Below, in pieces: positions 1-35,100 of a stretch of DNA of 64,000 bases. The position numbers and the translations under genes are program-made. Origin of the DNA: Plotosus lineatus (lineage: Eukaryota > Chordata > Actinopteri > Siluriformes > Plotosidae); assembly GCA_024760905.1 (NCBI GenBank), contig CM045731.1, forward strand, positions 25,368,501 through 25,432,500. Direction: 5' to 3'. The notes below the pieces were generated by a model, which saw only the letters and a list, made by a program, of their open reading frames with translations, ran no database searches and was not told the origin of the DNA. Numbering within the stretch: the first letter of the stretch is position 1; each line of letters starts with the position of its first letter.

Positions 1-15
1 TCCTCATCACCAGAC

Positions 16-17
<2 letters not shown>

Positions 18-48
<31 letters not shown>
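18..48. repeat. (CA)n microsatellite
   Basis: About 15 CA units in HADHA intron 18. Confidence 0.95.
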
Positions 49-51
<3 letters not shown>

Positions 52-59
52 CACTGTTC

Positions 60-426
60 AATGAGCAGGTACCAGCATCAGATCAGGATCGTTCTGGGAA
101 CATCAATGACCGATTTACACACTACAGTATGTCCACCATACACATATCAATTCTGACTGGTCAGCTGAGGATTTCCTGAAACAACAGCTCTGATGGTAGC
201 ACACATTTTATACAGTACGAATACTGTTGTTCTGATATACGTCATCGTTTCTATATCAACAGTGATACCATTTTATTTTCACCATGAAATGGAACTAGAA
301 ATGGATAGAAATGCAGACGTTTATAAATTAGGTAAACTGTAAGCAACATGCTGGTAATGGAACCTGACTTACATAACACTGCTTCACCGCTTCACCTTGA
401 AGTTTGATTTATTTTTTTCTCACCCT
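60..426. other. HADHA intron 18, nothing recognised
   Basis: No coding exon, repeat family or motif recognised; the missing HADHA C-terminal exons are not here. Confidence 0.5.
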
Positions 427-544
427 CACTCACTCATTTGCTGAACCACTTCATCCAATTAGGGCCGCAGGGAAGCTGGAGTCTCTCATGTGACACTTGG
501 GACACCCTGAACAGCTCGCCAGACAGTCACAGAGCTAACACATA

Positions 545-2135
545 TACAAACTGAATTCCAAAAAAAGTTGTGACACTACACAAATTGTGAATAAAAACTG
601 AATGCAATGATGTGGAAGTGCCAAATTTAAATATTTTATTCAGAATAGAACATAGATGACAGTTCAAAAGTTAAAACTGAGCAAATGTATCATTTTGAGG
701 GGAAAATATGTTGATTTTAAATTTCATGGTGTCAACAAATCTCAAAAAAGTTGGGACAGGTAGCAATAAGAGGCTGGAAAAGTTAATTGCACTTATAATG
801 AACAGCTGGAAGAACAATTTCCACTAATGAGGTCCATTGGCAACATGACCGAGTATAAAAAGAGCTTCTCAGAGTGGCAGTGTCTCTCAGAAGCGAAGAT
901 GGGTAGAGGATCACCAATTCCCCCAATGTTACGCAGAAAGACAGTTGAGCAATATCAGAAAGGTGTTTCCCAGTGAAAAATTGTAAAGAGTTTGAAGTTA
1001 TCATCATCTACAGTGCATAACATCATCCAAAGATTCAGAGAATCTGGAACGATCTGTGCGTAAGGGTCAAGGCCAAAAAACTGAACTGGATACCTGTGAT
1101 TTTCGGGCCCTTACACGTTACTGTACCATAAACAGGAATGCTACTGTAAGGGAAATCACAGAATGGGCTCAAAAATACTTCCAGAAACCATTGTCGGTGA
1201 ACACAATCCACCGTGCCAGCCGCCGTTGCCAGCTGAAACTCTACAGTACAAATAAGAAGGCATTTCTAAACAGGACCCAGAAGCGCAGGAATTTTCTCTG
1301 GGCCAGGGGTCATTTAAAATGGAGTGTAGCAAATTGGAAAACTGTTCTTTGGATCAGACAATCACAGTTTGAAATTCTTTGTGGAAAACTGGGACACCAT
1401 GTCATCTGGACTAAAGAGGACAAAGACAACCCAAGTTGTTGTCAGTGCTCAGTTCAGAAGCCTGCATCTAGGAGGGTATGGGGGTTGCATGAGTGCATCT
1501 GGCATGGGCAGCTTGCACATTTGGAATGGTACCATCAATGCAGAAAGGTATATTCAGGTTCTAGAACAACATATGCTTCCATCCAGATGTCGTCTCTTTC
1601 AGAGAAGACCTTGCATTTTTCAACATGATAATGCCAGACCACATGCAGCATTAATTGCAACATCATGGCTGCGTAGGAAAAGGATCCGGGTATTGAAATG
1701 GCCAGCCTGGAGTCCAGGTCTTTCACCTATAGCGAACATTTGGCATATGAAAGAGTACGGTCCAACAAAGAAGGCCCAAGACAGTTGAACAGTTCGAGGC
1801 CTGTATTAGACAAGAATGGGACAGCATTCCTATTTCTAAACTTCAGAAACTTGTCTCCTTGGTCCCCAGACATTTGCAGACTGTTGTAAGAAGAGGGGAT
1901 GCCTCACAATGGTGAGAATCGCCTTGTCCCAACTTTTTTGAGATTTGTTGACACCATAAAATTTAAAAATCAACATATATTTTCCTTAAAATGATACATT
2001 TGCTCAGTTTAAACTTTTGACCCTGTCATCTATGTTCTATTAGAAATAAAATATTGAAATTTGGCACTTCCACGTCATTGCATTCAGTTTGTATTCACAA
2101 TTTGTATAGTGTCCCAACTTTTTTGAATGCGGTTT

Positions 2136-2139
<4 letters not shown>
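545..2139 (+). mobile_element. Tc1-like DNA transposon, about 1.6 kb, with long inverted repeats
   Basis: Both ends carry inverted repeats of about 210 bp, each holding an outer and an inner copy of an AAAAAAGTTG(T/G)GACA-type motif (for example 555-572 and 745-760, mirrored at 1923-1945 and 2110-2128). This IR/DR layout and the TA at each border are typical of fish Tc1 elements. The interior holds a broken transposase gene. It lies in HADHA intron 18. Confidence 0.85.
898..1890 (+). pseudogene. Broken Tc1 transposase
   Basis: Reading frames in several phases resemble a Tc1 transposase. The helix-turn-helix N-terminus starts near 898 with MGRGSPIPP and is interrupted by a stop after about 25 codons. 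The middle is readable at 1056-1360. The catalytic-domain remnant follows after a frameshift, with IFQHDNARPHAA at about 1615-1650 and WPAWSPGLSPI at about 1700-1735. Several frameshifts and stops make it non-functional. Intact family members are about 340 residues long. Confidence 0.8.
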
Positions 2140-2183
<44 letters not shown>

Positions 2184-2458
2184 CTAGCGATAATTAAGAA
2201 CTGCCAATAAGCTTGATCTGCACGTCTTTCACCATGGATGGAAACCCGGAGAACATACAATCTCCACACAGAACCTTCTAGCTATGAGGTGGACGTAATC
2301 ACCACTACGCCACCATGCCGGAAAAAAAAAAAATTCTATTTTTATTATTTTTTAAATTTATCACAATAAGTTTTATTTCATAAACCTTCCTCTACTCTGA
2401 AGTGTGTATTGGGATGTGTGGAGGTGTGCGTTGGAGTACATGTGTGTGCTGCTCTTAC

Positions 2459-25669
<23,211 letters not shown>

Positions 25670-26056
25670 CGTTTTTTTCTGCTCAAGTCAATGCACTTCA
25701 ATACCGAACAAGAAACCTCGGCTGGACGTGAGGGCCAACGTCAATAAGTACTTCACCTTACCCACTGCCTGTATTTAAAACAACAAATATATAACGTATT
25801 CAAATATATTTATATGTTTATAATAATTAAAAGCTGTATATTTATAAAGTTTGTATTATGTATAAAGTATTCATTTTTTAAGTCTTTACACCCCGGTTAC
25901 TGAGTCATACTGTTATTTTTTCACACAGGCATTATTTAGACCTACTGATAACTTGTGGGGTCCTTGGAGCTACCAAGTTTTTTGTAGTCAACTCTTATCT
26001 TAAGCTCAGGAAGAAGAGTGAACCGGTTTGGACTTCGTTTGCAAACTATTTTACAG
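25670..26056. promoter_or_regulatory. Presumed bidirectional HADHA/HADHB promoter and 5' UTRs
   Basis: This is the only stretch between the HADHA start codon and the first plausible HADHB splice donor. Head-to-head transcription of these two genes from a shared promoter is known in mammals, and the orientation is the same here. A CRE-like TGACGT lies on the minus strand at 25738-25743. No TATA box is obvious at a fixed distance from either gene. Transcription starts cannot be placed from sequence alone. Confidence 0.6.
25930..26056 (+). other. HADHB: Tentative non-coding first exon of HADHB
   Basis: Human HADHB begins with a non-coding exon. Here a TTTTACAG followed by GTATCT at 26057 is the first reasonable donor downstream of the divergent HADHA start. 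The left limit is arbitrary. There is no ATG that opens a presequence in this stretch, which fits a 5' UTR exon. It is position-based inference only. Confidence 0.3.
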
Positions 26057-27170
26057 GTATCTACCATATTTAAAATTCGCGTTTATAATAACACAACAAA
26101 TATGGTTATTAATAAATAAAACGCATTCGTAATTGCAGTATACGCTAAATGTGCTAACACCTTTCATTCACCAAAACTGCAGATTCAGTGTAAATTAGCT
26201 TAGCTTATGTTAGCTTAGTTTAGCAGTACACAACCAGCTAGCTAAAATTGTGTTATGGTTTTAGTTTATGTAAGTTAAATCATTGTATTTGTGTACAGAT
26301 AAGAAGTGTAATATCCCAGCTGTGACTTTGAGCATTTGAGACAACTATTGCGACCACCTCGCCCTTGTCATAGAAGTAGGTGAAAGGTCACTGGGTAAAA
26401 AGGCACAATTATAAAGCTCTAAAGATCTAATAAAAACAAAAGCATTACATTTTTATTTAAATTTAATCAAGATTGTGGACAATCAGTATGTGTGACATGA
26501 ATTGAAAGGTTTGCTAGTTTTTTTTAATCCTGTAAAAAATATTAAAATGAGGATGATACACACAGAGTAACATCAGTATAAATAAACAGGTTAAAAAGCA
26601 CTTCATATATGAGTATGTATTTTAGAGAATTTCAGATTAGTTTAATAACCTTAGATTAGTATAACTTAATATGCTCAGGAATCCTTGATGGGATGGTAGT
26701 TAATGATGTAGAGATTGTGAGGATCATTTATTGTATCGAGGTAATATGAATAATTATTATTTAGTAGGGGCCAACTGATTACTATTAATTGAAGCCATTG
26801 GTAATGGTATTTAGGGATGATATTGATTAATCATAAAAAAAATTCTTTGTTGTAATTTCTGAATTCTTTCAAATTGTATTACATACTGTATACAGTATAT
26901 GTAAATAGCTTTTATTTGCCAAAAGTATTTTTTGGAATATTTGTTTAAGAATATACTCCATAGAAGCATAAGAAATAGAAACTAAAATTAGATTTTGTTT
27001 TATGGTTTACAGTATTTTAACATTTTAAGTGTTTCAGTGGTCACACATGTTCTATTACAGCATCTTTTCATACTTGCATAGCTTTCTTCATATTTTTGTG
27101 TGAATTTCTAGGATTACAGGGTCAGTAACTATTACAGATTGAAAGTCTTTGCCTGCCGATTTGATTCAAA
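26057..27170. other. AT-rich DNA in HADHB intron 1, nothing recognised
   Basis: About 1.1 kb of AT-rich sequence without an open frame, repeat family or clear regulatory motif that I can name. Confidence 0.5.
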
Positions 27171-27186
27171 CATCATACCAAGCAGG

Positions 27187-27530
27187 GGGCAGTGGTGGTC
27201 TAGTAGTATAGGGCGCTGGATCGCTGATCCAAAGGTTGGGGGTTCGAGTCCCACTCTGCACAAGGTTGTCACTGTCCCCCCCCAGTGCAGCTAACTGGGT
27301 TATCAAAGGTCGGCCATGTCTCCCACTGTATGGTGTGAGGCATGTAAAAGAACCATTGCTGACTTTCGACAAGAGTAGGCTGCAAAGCCGTCAGCGTGTT
27401 TCCACCCTGCGATGGCCTGGCGAGCTGTCCAGGGTGTACTCTGCCCTCGCCCATAGTTGGCTGGGATGGGCACCAGCTTCCCCGTGACCCAAATTAGGAT
27501 TAAGCGGGTACAGAAAATGAACTGAACTGA
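27187..27530 (+). repeat. SINE type II, near full length with target duplication
   Basis: Head AGGGGGCAGTGGTGGTCTAG with B-box GGTTCGAGTCC near 27241, common body, and tail AATTAGGATTAAGCGGGT near 27493. ATCATACC(A/G)AGC flanks it at about 27171 and 27531, a 12-base duplication with one mismatch. Confidence 0.85.
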
Positions 27531-27734
27531 TGATCATACCGAGCTGTAGAATACTTGTCTGCACACAACTTCTCCATTGTAATTATAGAATAAATATCAA
27601 AAGTCTAAAATTATAAATTACAAATATCTATATTAACAAATAAATAGACTGAACACCATTAGTGAGTAATATGTATCGTATTATCTATATGATGAACAGT
27701 AGAATGTAAATGTAGTGCAAAATTAAATGTATTA

Positions 27735-28330
27735 CAGTAGATGATGTTGTTTTATGGAGGTGGTGTACAATCTGTGGCCACAGGTAGGAATGCTTTCCTG
27801 TGTTGCTCAGTGGTGTATTTCGGTGGTATTGGTCTCTCACTGAACGTCCTCCTGTAACTGGTCAGCAAGTTGTGAAGGGGTGGAAGGTATTTTCCAGTAT
27901 TGTATCTATTTTGAACAGCATTCACCTCTCCAACACTAGCGTCAGAGAGTCCAGCTCCAGCCCTGGCTTTGCGGATCAGTTTCTTCAGGCTCTTGACACA
28001 TGCAACCCTCAGCCTGATGGCCAGCATTCAACAACACAGAAAAGAGCGCTGTCCAGAACAGAGCTCTGGCAACAACAGACCCATAGAACATCCTGAGCAT
28101 TGTTCAGCAGACATTGAACGACTTTAGTAGCTTCAAAAAAAGCGAGACGGCTCTCGCCCTTTGTGTAAAGTGCGATAGTATTTCTAACCCAGTCCAGTTT
28201 CTGGTCAATATGAACTCCTAGGTATATGTAATCTTCCACCATTTCCAAATTGATGGCCTGGATGGAAAGCAGGAGATGCTGGTGTCTTCAATCTGCTAAA
28301 ATCAAAATTCAACTCCTTGGTCTTTGCTAC
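27735..28330 (-). pseudogene. LINE fragment, C-terminal region
   Basis: The minus strand reads DYIYLGVHIDQKLDW (near 28220), then LRVACVKSLKKLIRKARAGAG and SYRRTFSERPIPPKYTTEQHRKAFLPVA (near 27800). This is the region after the reverse transcriptase in a fish LINE, related in layout to LINE-C at 10205. The frame is broken between the two parts. Confidence 0.65.
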
Positions 28331-29124
28331 ATTAAGCTGTTAATGATTCTGTTCATTTGCAAGGCGGATTTAAAATGATTCGCTCTGTCCCGATCGCAGA
28401 GACTACCTAGTAATATTCGTCTCTCTTTCAGGGTGTAATTATTAATTTTTCTGTAGATCAGATTGCCAGGAGGAGTACTCTACATTTGTGGTAAAACTAT
28501 CCAAGTCTGAGCTCAAAATAATGAGTATAGGGAAATACGTAGAGAAATGCATTTCTTCAGAAGATCCATAACCTTACGCTGAATAAGATTTATGTTGGTG
28601 TGTTCCAGAATGGCATCCATCTTGATAAGTTCTCTGAGGAGTTGCCCAGTGAACTCATCCAGGGCTCTTCACTTTGGTAAGTGGCTCAAACCTCATTGTA
28701 CTATCGTGGACTGAACCCGGGTCAGTCTTGGTGATTTTGAGGGGATGATGATGTTTATCTATCTTTATAAACCATGTTTATTTGTACAGCTGAAGTTCAG
28801 CATAAACTATACTGAGAGACAATACACTGAATCCATGATACTGTATCAGACATTTATGGATACAAATAAAATATAAATGCATTTATAAAATGTTTGCTCT
28901 CTACAGAGGGAACCTCGAACCTCTGCAACATCATCAGGAGGTTATTTTGTATGAACAGTAAATCAGGATCAATGCAGTATGAAAATGAAACTAGCACATC
29001 ACTACACCACTCATTTCTATGTCGTTTTATACACGATTGTAAAAGGATGAGTTTGCTTAGTCCTGTATCAGTAACAGCTGACAAAAGTGCACATTTTTGC
29101 CTGCTACCTGTAGTGAAATCATAT
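28331..29124. other. Unassigned intronic DNA (HADHB intron 1)
   Basis: No convincing coding or repeat signal. It may be the older upstream part of the adjacent minus-strand LINE, but motifs were not recognised. Confidence 0.35.
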
Positions 29125-29781
29125 ATACCGTATTTTGCGGGCTAGAAGGTCCACTGGATTATAAAGCGCAATATTAACGAACGACCCATTTTCACACAAG
29201 ACACACCAGATAATAAAGCGCATGAAGCAAAACAAAAGTCAGATTAAATTCATTCACAATAACTCAACATTGCTCAGCTGTAACAATATAAAACAATAAA
29301 CTCACTTTTTCAGTTCATTCCTCTTCCACAAATCCATCAAATTCTTCACCTTCAGTGTCTTGAGTTTAACAGTTGTGCGAGTTGAACGTAAATCCCGGAT
29401 CCCTCTAACTTACGACTTGTTGACACCAATATCTAGCGGTTGGAGTTCTTTGGTTAATCCACTGGAATGATGGTAAGTTCTGAATTAGTTTGCTGCACTT
29501 GGGTTTTGACGGTGTCAGTGAGATGGGCACGCATGGAGTCGCAGATCAATGGGGATGGAGATTTGTGGGAAAAAGTCTTCCGGTCTCGTGATGTAAACTT
29601 CTCTCAGCCACTCGCGTATTACTCAGCAAGTCACCTGACTACGGTAGCTGTAATGCTCCAACAACCCTTCAAGTGGTGCTTCCTCGTTGACATACAAAGC
29701 GCACCGGATTATAAGGTGCACCGTCAATTTTTGAGAAGATTAAAGGATTTTAACTGCACCTTGTAGTCTGAAAATATGATA
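29125..29781. mobile_element. Non-autonomous TIR element of the ATAAGGCGCAC type
   Basis: The left end ACCGTATTTTGCGGGCTAGA and the right end CTTGTAGTCTGAAAATATG are imperfect inverted copies. GGATTATAAAGCGCA at about 29157 pairs with CGCACCGGATTATAAGGTGC near 29699. The interior matches the element at 7891-8708. No transposase was found. Confidence 0.7.
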
Positions 29782-30279
29782 GTCTTTCACACTCTTTTAA
29801 TGTTGGATTTAAAACTGTGTGAGTGGTTTGTTTTATTTTGTGAAATTTAAGAGGTTTTTTTTTTTTTTTAACTTGTAGATTTACTCTGACTGCACATTAC
29901 TGCCCCCTTATGGAATGAGTCAACTTGTGTCATCTTCATCCTAAAAGTGGTGTAGCAGCCACAGTACAAATCAAGTGGGGAACAATTGCAATAGAAATGC
30001 AAACAGTTGATTTAACCTGAAATTCTGTTTTGTTAATTTAATGACTGTATATTTATTCTGGTGTAGAGTTCTGGAGCGTTGTGAAAATATTGAGTAGCGG
30101 TGCACCACAGGCTGTTGGAATTTCTTCTTCCTTTTAAATTAAAAAAAAAAAAAAAAATTTTTAATGGAATTTCTGTGCTCATCTATTTGGACTATTAAAC
30201 ATGTGAGGGAGTTGGGTTAGTTCTGGATGGTTCTATCTCAGCTGTCGCCGTTTTGTGTATAAGAATAAGCAAATTTCAG

Positions 30280-30351
30280 AGTGAATAATGAACAGAAATA
30301 TCCGCAGCAAAGTCACGAGAATCAACAATGGTGTTCTGTCTTGTGCTGAGT
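30280..30351 (+). other. HADHB: Tentative first coding exon of HADHB
   Basis: An acceptor (AAATTTCAG) precedes 30280. An ATG at 30288, with A at -3 and an in-frame TGA two codons upstream, opens 21 codons starting [11 protein letters not shown]. The exon ends in phase 1 before GTAAAG at 30352, the same phase as the human exon 2/3 border, and it joins exon 3 as ...CAES/TRSLG. The N-terminus is rich in Arg and Lys and lacks acidic residues until its end, as expected of a mitochondrial presequence. The protein comes out four residues shorter than human, matching the offset of every catalytic residue. A different upstream exon cannot be excluded. Confidence 0.4.
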
Positions 30352-32124
30352 GTAAAGTCTGTTCCTGAATCAGGTCTGAGTGGTGCTGACTTTAATATTA
30401 ATGAATATAAACTTTATTCTGATTACTTTCTCTGTTTCTTTTAGCCACCCGATCTCTCGGGACGTCCGCTCCTCTGCAGGCACAAGGTGAAACATACACG
30501 GGCAGAGATTCAGCATAAGACTTGTACTGCAATTTAAAATAAAACTTGCATAATGTTTTAAATATACTGGAGAAATAAAAGCTTGTTGAGATACAATTTT
30601 AAATTAAAATATTTATAATAAATAGATTTTAAAATATTTTTAATGGTAAGTGTTGTAGTCTAGTTGTTTACTTTATTGAAGAGAAAGTGTCAAATTTTTA
30701 TGAAACAGTTTTTCTTTGTGTAATAAGCATATTATAAGTGTGTACACATGTTTAACTCTCCTGTGTTTATTTTATACGTTGTGTGTTTATTATCAGTTAA
30801 AAGTAAGAAGACTCTGGCCAGGCCTGGAGTGAAGAACATCGTTTTGGTCGATGGAGTCCGTACACCATTCCTTCAGTCAGGCACCGCGTAAGTCTGTGCT
30901 AAAGTCCTAATAATAAAATAATACTTTCTGCTGGCTTGATTTATTTCCTGTCTCCAGGATCCGTCTCAAAGAGGCAAAAGCCAAAGCTTTTAAACATGAA
31001 CTGACTCTGAGAGATTACAGTACAGTGGTACCTCACCTTACGAAATTAGTCCGTTCCAGAGCCTTTTTCTTAATCTTGTTTTTTGTCATAAATTGAACCG
31101 CATTTTACATGTAAAACGTGTGATTCGTTCCAAGGCCCCCAATACTACCCCCAAAACCCTTTAAAAATTATAAAAGCATACCTTTTAAGACCTCCTTCTG
31201 CTTCAATATCGTACCGATAGTAGACGGGTTTGGCCATATTCCTTTCCGATATCACTCAACTGCATGCCGCGAACCCATTCTTTTCACTCGCACCGGAAAT
31301 CGCACGCGCGCATGAACGTTTATGGAAGGTTAAAAGCCGGAGTCAAAAAATATAGTTGCAATGGCACACTCTAAAAACTCATGAAACAACAGTAACTGTC
31401 CTTTACACAAAAAGCATTATGGGAGATGCAGCTCCATAATAGCCAATGGGAGGGAGCTGCATCATCCCTCCTAGCCAATGGGAGGCCAGCGGGGCGGGAT
31501 GTTAGGAGATAGCCAATGGGAGGGAGCTGCGTCATCCCTCCTCGCCAATGGGAGGCCAGCGGGGCGGGATGTTGGAAGACAGTCAATGGGAGAGCAGCTT
31601 GTGCATTGTTTGAATGGCATGTTTGAATGGCGCGTTTCATAAGGAGAACTTGTTTCGTATACAGAGACAAAAAATTTTGGAAAATGTTTTTCGGAACCTG
31701 GATTTTTTGTTTGCTGGGACTATCTTAAGATGAGGTACCGCTGTATTTGGGTATGAGTGAGGTAAAGCACTGAACTCTAATGATGGGTATTGTTTGATTT
31801 TGATCAATTTTTGCAAAGTGATTCCATTTTTATCTTCAAAAATGTTTACTGAAAGGTCCTACTGAATGTGCTTATTATTAAGAATGCTAGCCATGGTGTA
31901 TTCCAGCTTATTTATAAACAGACATGCTGTTATGTTGCATAGGTGTAGTGATACCAGGTACTGGCAGATACATATACAGACGCTCCCCAACTTACGTTCA
32001 TCCGTTTTAAGTTTTTCGATTTTACAGCCCCCCCTCAAAAAAAAGGTCAAATTTTGAGTTTAGACGTACCTACATAGTATGCTGATGTAATGACGCTGCA
32101 TTCATTGTTTACAAACTACAGACT

Positions 32125-32166
<42 letters not shown>

Positions 32167-35100
32167 CTTCTTCTTTTCCTTTCGGCTGTTCCCTTCAGGG
32201 GTCGCCACAGCAAATGATCTGCCTCCATCTCTCCCTATCCTCTGCATCTTCTACTCTTACTCCAACGACCTTCATGTCCGCCTTCACCGCATCCATAAAT
32301 CTTCTCTTTGGTCTTCCTCTGGGCCTTTTGCCTGGTAGTTCCAACCTCAGCATCCTACGACCAATATACTCACTATCCCTCCTCTGTACATGTCCAAACC
32401 ATCTCAATCTAGCCTCTCTGACTTCGTCTCCAAAACATCTAACATGTGCTGTCCCTCTGATGTACTCATTTCTGATCCTATCCATCCTCGTTACTCCCAA
32501 AGTGAACCTCAACATTTTGTATTGTGACTGTATCATGAAAATTGCTAAGGTAGAGACTTTGAAATTTTTAATCAATGAATTGAATGAGGAAAAGAGATGG
32601 ATCAAAATGTAAAAAAAAGAAAAAAAGATTTGTGTGGGTCAAGATGTGAACGACAAGAGAAGGAGAGATTCTGGAGTGAGTTAGATGAAGTGATGCAGAG
32701 TACCCCCAGAGGTGAAAGAGTGGTCATTGGTAAAGACTTCAATGGACATGTTGGTGCAGGCAACAGAGGAGACGAGGAAGTGATGGGCAGGTTTGGTATC
32801 CAGGACAGGAACACAGAAGGACAGATGTCGGTAGATTTTGCAAAAAGGATGGAAATGGCTGTGGTGAATACTTTCTTCCAGAAGAGACAGGAGCATAGGG
32901 TGACTTATGAAAGCGGAGGTTTGAGCACACAGGTAGACTACATCTTGTGTGGGCGATGTAATTTGAAGGAAGTCAGTGACTGCAAAGTAGTAGCAGGTGA
33001 GAGTGTTTCCAAACAGCATAAGATGGTGGTGTGCAGGGTGGCGCTGATGGTGAGGAAGGTGAAGAAGGCAAGGGCAGAGCAGAAGACAAAGTGGTGGAAG
33101 CTGAAAAAGGAAGAGTGTCATGTTGTCTTCAAGGAGAAGTTGAAAATAGCTTTGGGTGGTCAAGAAGTGCTTCCAGATGACTGGACAACTACAGCTAATG
33201 TAATCAGGGAGACAGGTAGGAGAATACTTGGTGTGTCATCTGGAAGGAGAGGAGATAAGGAGACTTGGTGGTGGAATGAGGAACTGCAGGAGTGTGTACA
33301 AAGGAAGAGATTAGCTAAGAAGAAGTGGGACATTGAGAGGACTGAAGAGAGTAAACAGGAGTACAGGGAGACACAGCATAAGGCGAAGTTAGCGGTGTCA
33401 AAGGCCAAACAGAGGGCGTATGATGACTTGTATGCTCGGTTGGAAAGTAAAGAGGGAGAAAATGATTTATACAGGTTGGCACAGCAGAGAAATGGAGATG
33501 GGAAGGACGTACAGCAAGTTAGAGTGATTAAGGACAGAGAGGGAAATGTATTGACTGATGACAGAAATGTGCTGCGAAGATGTAAAGAGTACTTTGAAGA
33601 GCTGATGAATGAGGAAAATGAGAGAGAAAAAAGAGTAGAAGAGGTGACTGTTGAGGACCAGGAAGAAGTAGATTAGAAAGGGTGAAGTGAGGAGGGCATT
33701 GAAGAGGATGAAGAATAGAAAGACAGTTGGTCCCGATGATATACCTGTGGAGGTATGGAAGTTTCTAGGAGAGGTAGCAGTAGATTTCCTGACAAGAACA
33801 TTCAACAAGGTCCTAGAGAGTGAGAGGATGTCATAGGAATGGAGGAGAAGTGTGATGGTGCCCATTTTTAAGAACAAGGGACATTTGCAGAGTTGTGGCA
33901 ACTACAGAGGGATAAAGTTGATGAGCCATACGATGAAGTAATGGGAAAGAATAGTGGAAGCTAGATTCAGGGCAGAGGTCAGCATTTGTGAACAACAGTT
34001 TGGTTTCATGCCAAGAAAGAGCACCACAGATGCAGTGTTTGCTTTGAGGATGTTAATAGAAAAGTACAGAGAAGATCAGAGGGAGCTGCGTTGTACCTAT
34101 GGATCTGGAGAAAGCATATGACAGGGTACCGAGAAAGGAACCGTGGTATTTGCATGAGGAAGTCTGAAGTGGCAGAGAAGTATGTTAGAGTGGTGCAGGA
34201 CATGTATGAGAGATGTAAGACAGTGGTGAGGTGTGCTGTCGGTGTGACAGAAGAGTTCAAGGTGGAGGTGGGACTGCATCAGGGGTCAGCTCTGAGCCCC
34301 TTCTTGTTTGCTATGGTGATGGACAGGCTGACAGACGAGGTTAGACAAGATTCCCCATGGACTGATGTTTGCAGATGACATTGTGATCTGCAGTGAAAGC
34401 AGAGAACAAGTGCAGGAAAATCTAGAGAGGTGGAGGTATGCCCTTGAAAGGAGTGGAATGAAAGTTTGCCTCAGTAAGACAGAATACATGTGTATGAATG
34501 ACAGGGACCCAAGAGGAACAGTGAGATTACAGGGAGCCAAGAGGAACAGTGATATTACAGGGAGCAGAGATAAAGAAGGTGGAGGATTTTAAGTACTTCG
34601 GCTCAACAATCCAGAGCAATGGAGAGTGTGGAAAAGAGGTGAAGCATGCGCAGGCTGGTTGGAATGGTTGAAGAAAAGTGTCCGGTGTGATGTGTGATAG
34701 GAAGGTATTGGCAAGAATGAAAGGAAAAGTGTACAAGACGGTGTTGAGGCCAGCGATGTTGTATGGTTTAGAAACAGTGGCACTGAGGAAAAGACAGCGG
34801 GCAGAGCTGGAGGTAGCAGAGATGAAAATGTTGAGGTTCTCTTTGGGAGTAACGAGGATAGATAGGATCAGGAATGAGTACATCAGAGGGACAGCACATG
34901 TAAGATGTTTTGGAGACAAGGTCAGAGAGGCTAGATTGAGATGGTTTGGACATGTACAGAGGAGGGATCGTGAGTATATTGGTAGTAGGATGCTGAGGTT
35001 GGAATACCAGGCAGAAGACCTAGAGGAAGACTAAAGAGACGATTCATGGACGTGGTGAAGGAGGACATGAAGGAAGTTGGTGTAAGAGAAGAAGATGCAA

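Larger units (their letters stand above)
427..2330 (-). repeat. tRNA-derived SINE split by a Tc1 insertion
   Basis: Positions 427-544 carry the 3' tail common to many fish SINEs (CTGAACCACTT...TTAGGG...CACCCTGAACAGCTCGCCAG). Positions 2218-2330 carry the matching head and middle (CCCGGAGAACATACAATCTC, then GTGGACGTAATCACCACTACGCC), read on the minus strand. The two parts flank the Tc1 element at 545-2139, so the transposon landed in an older SINE. Confidence 0.6.
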
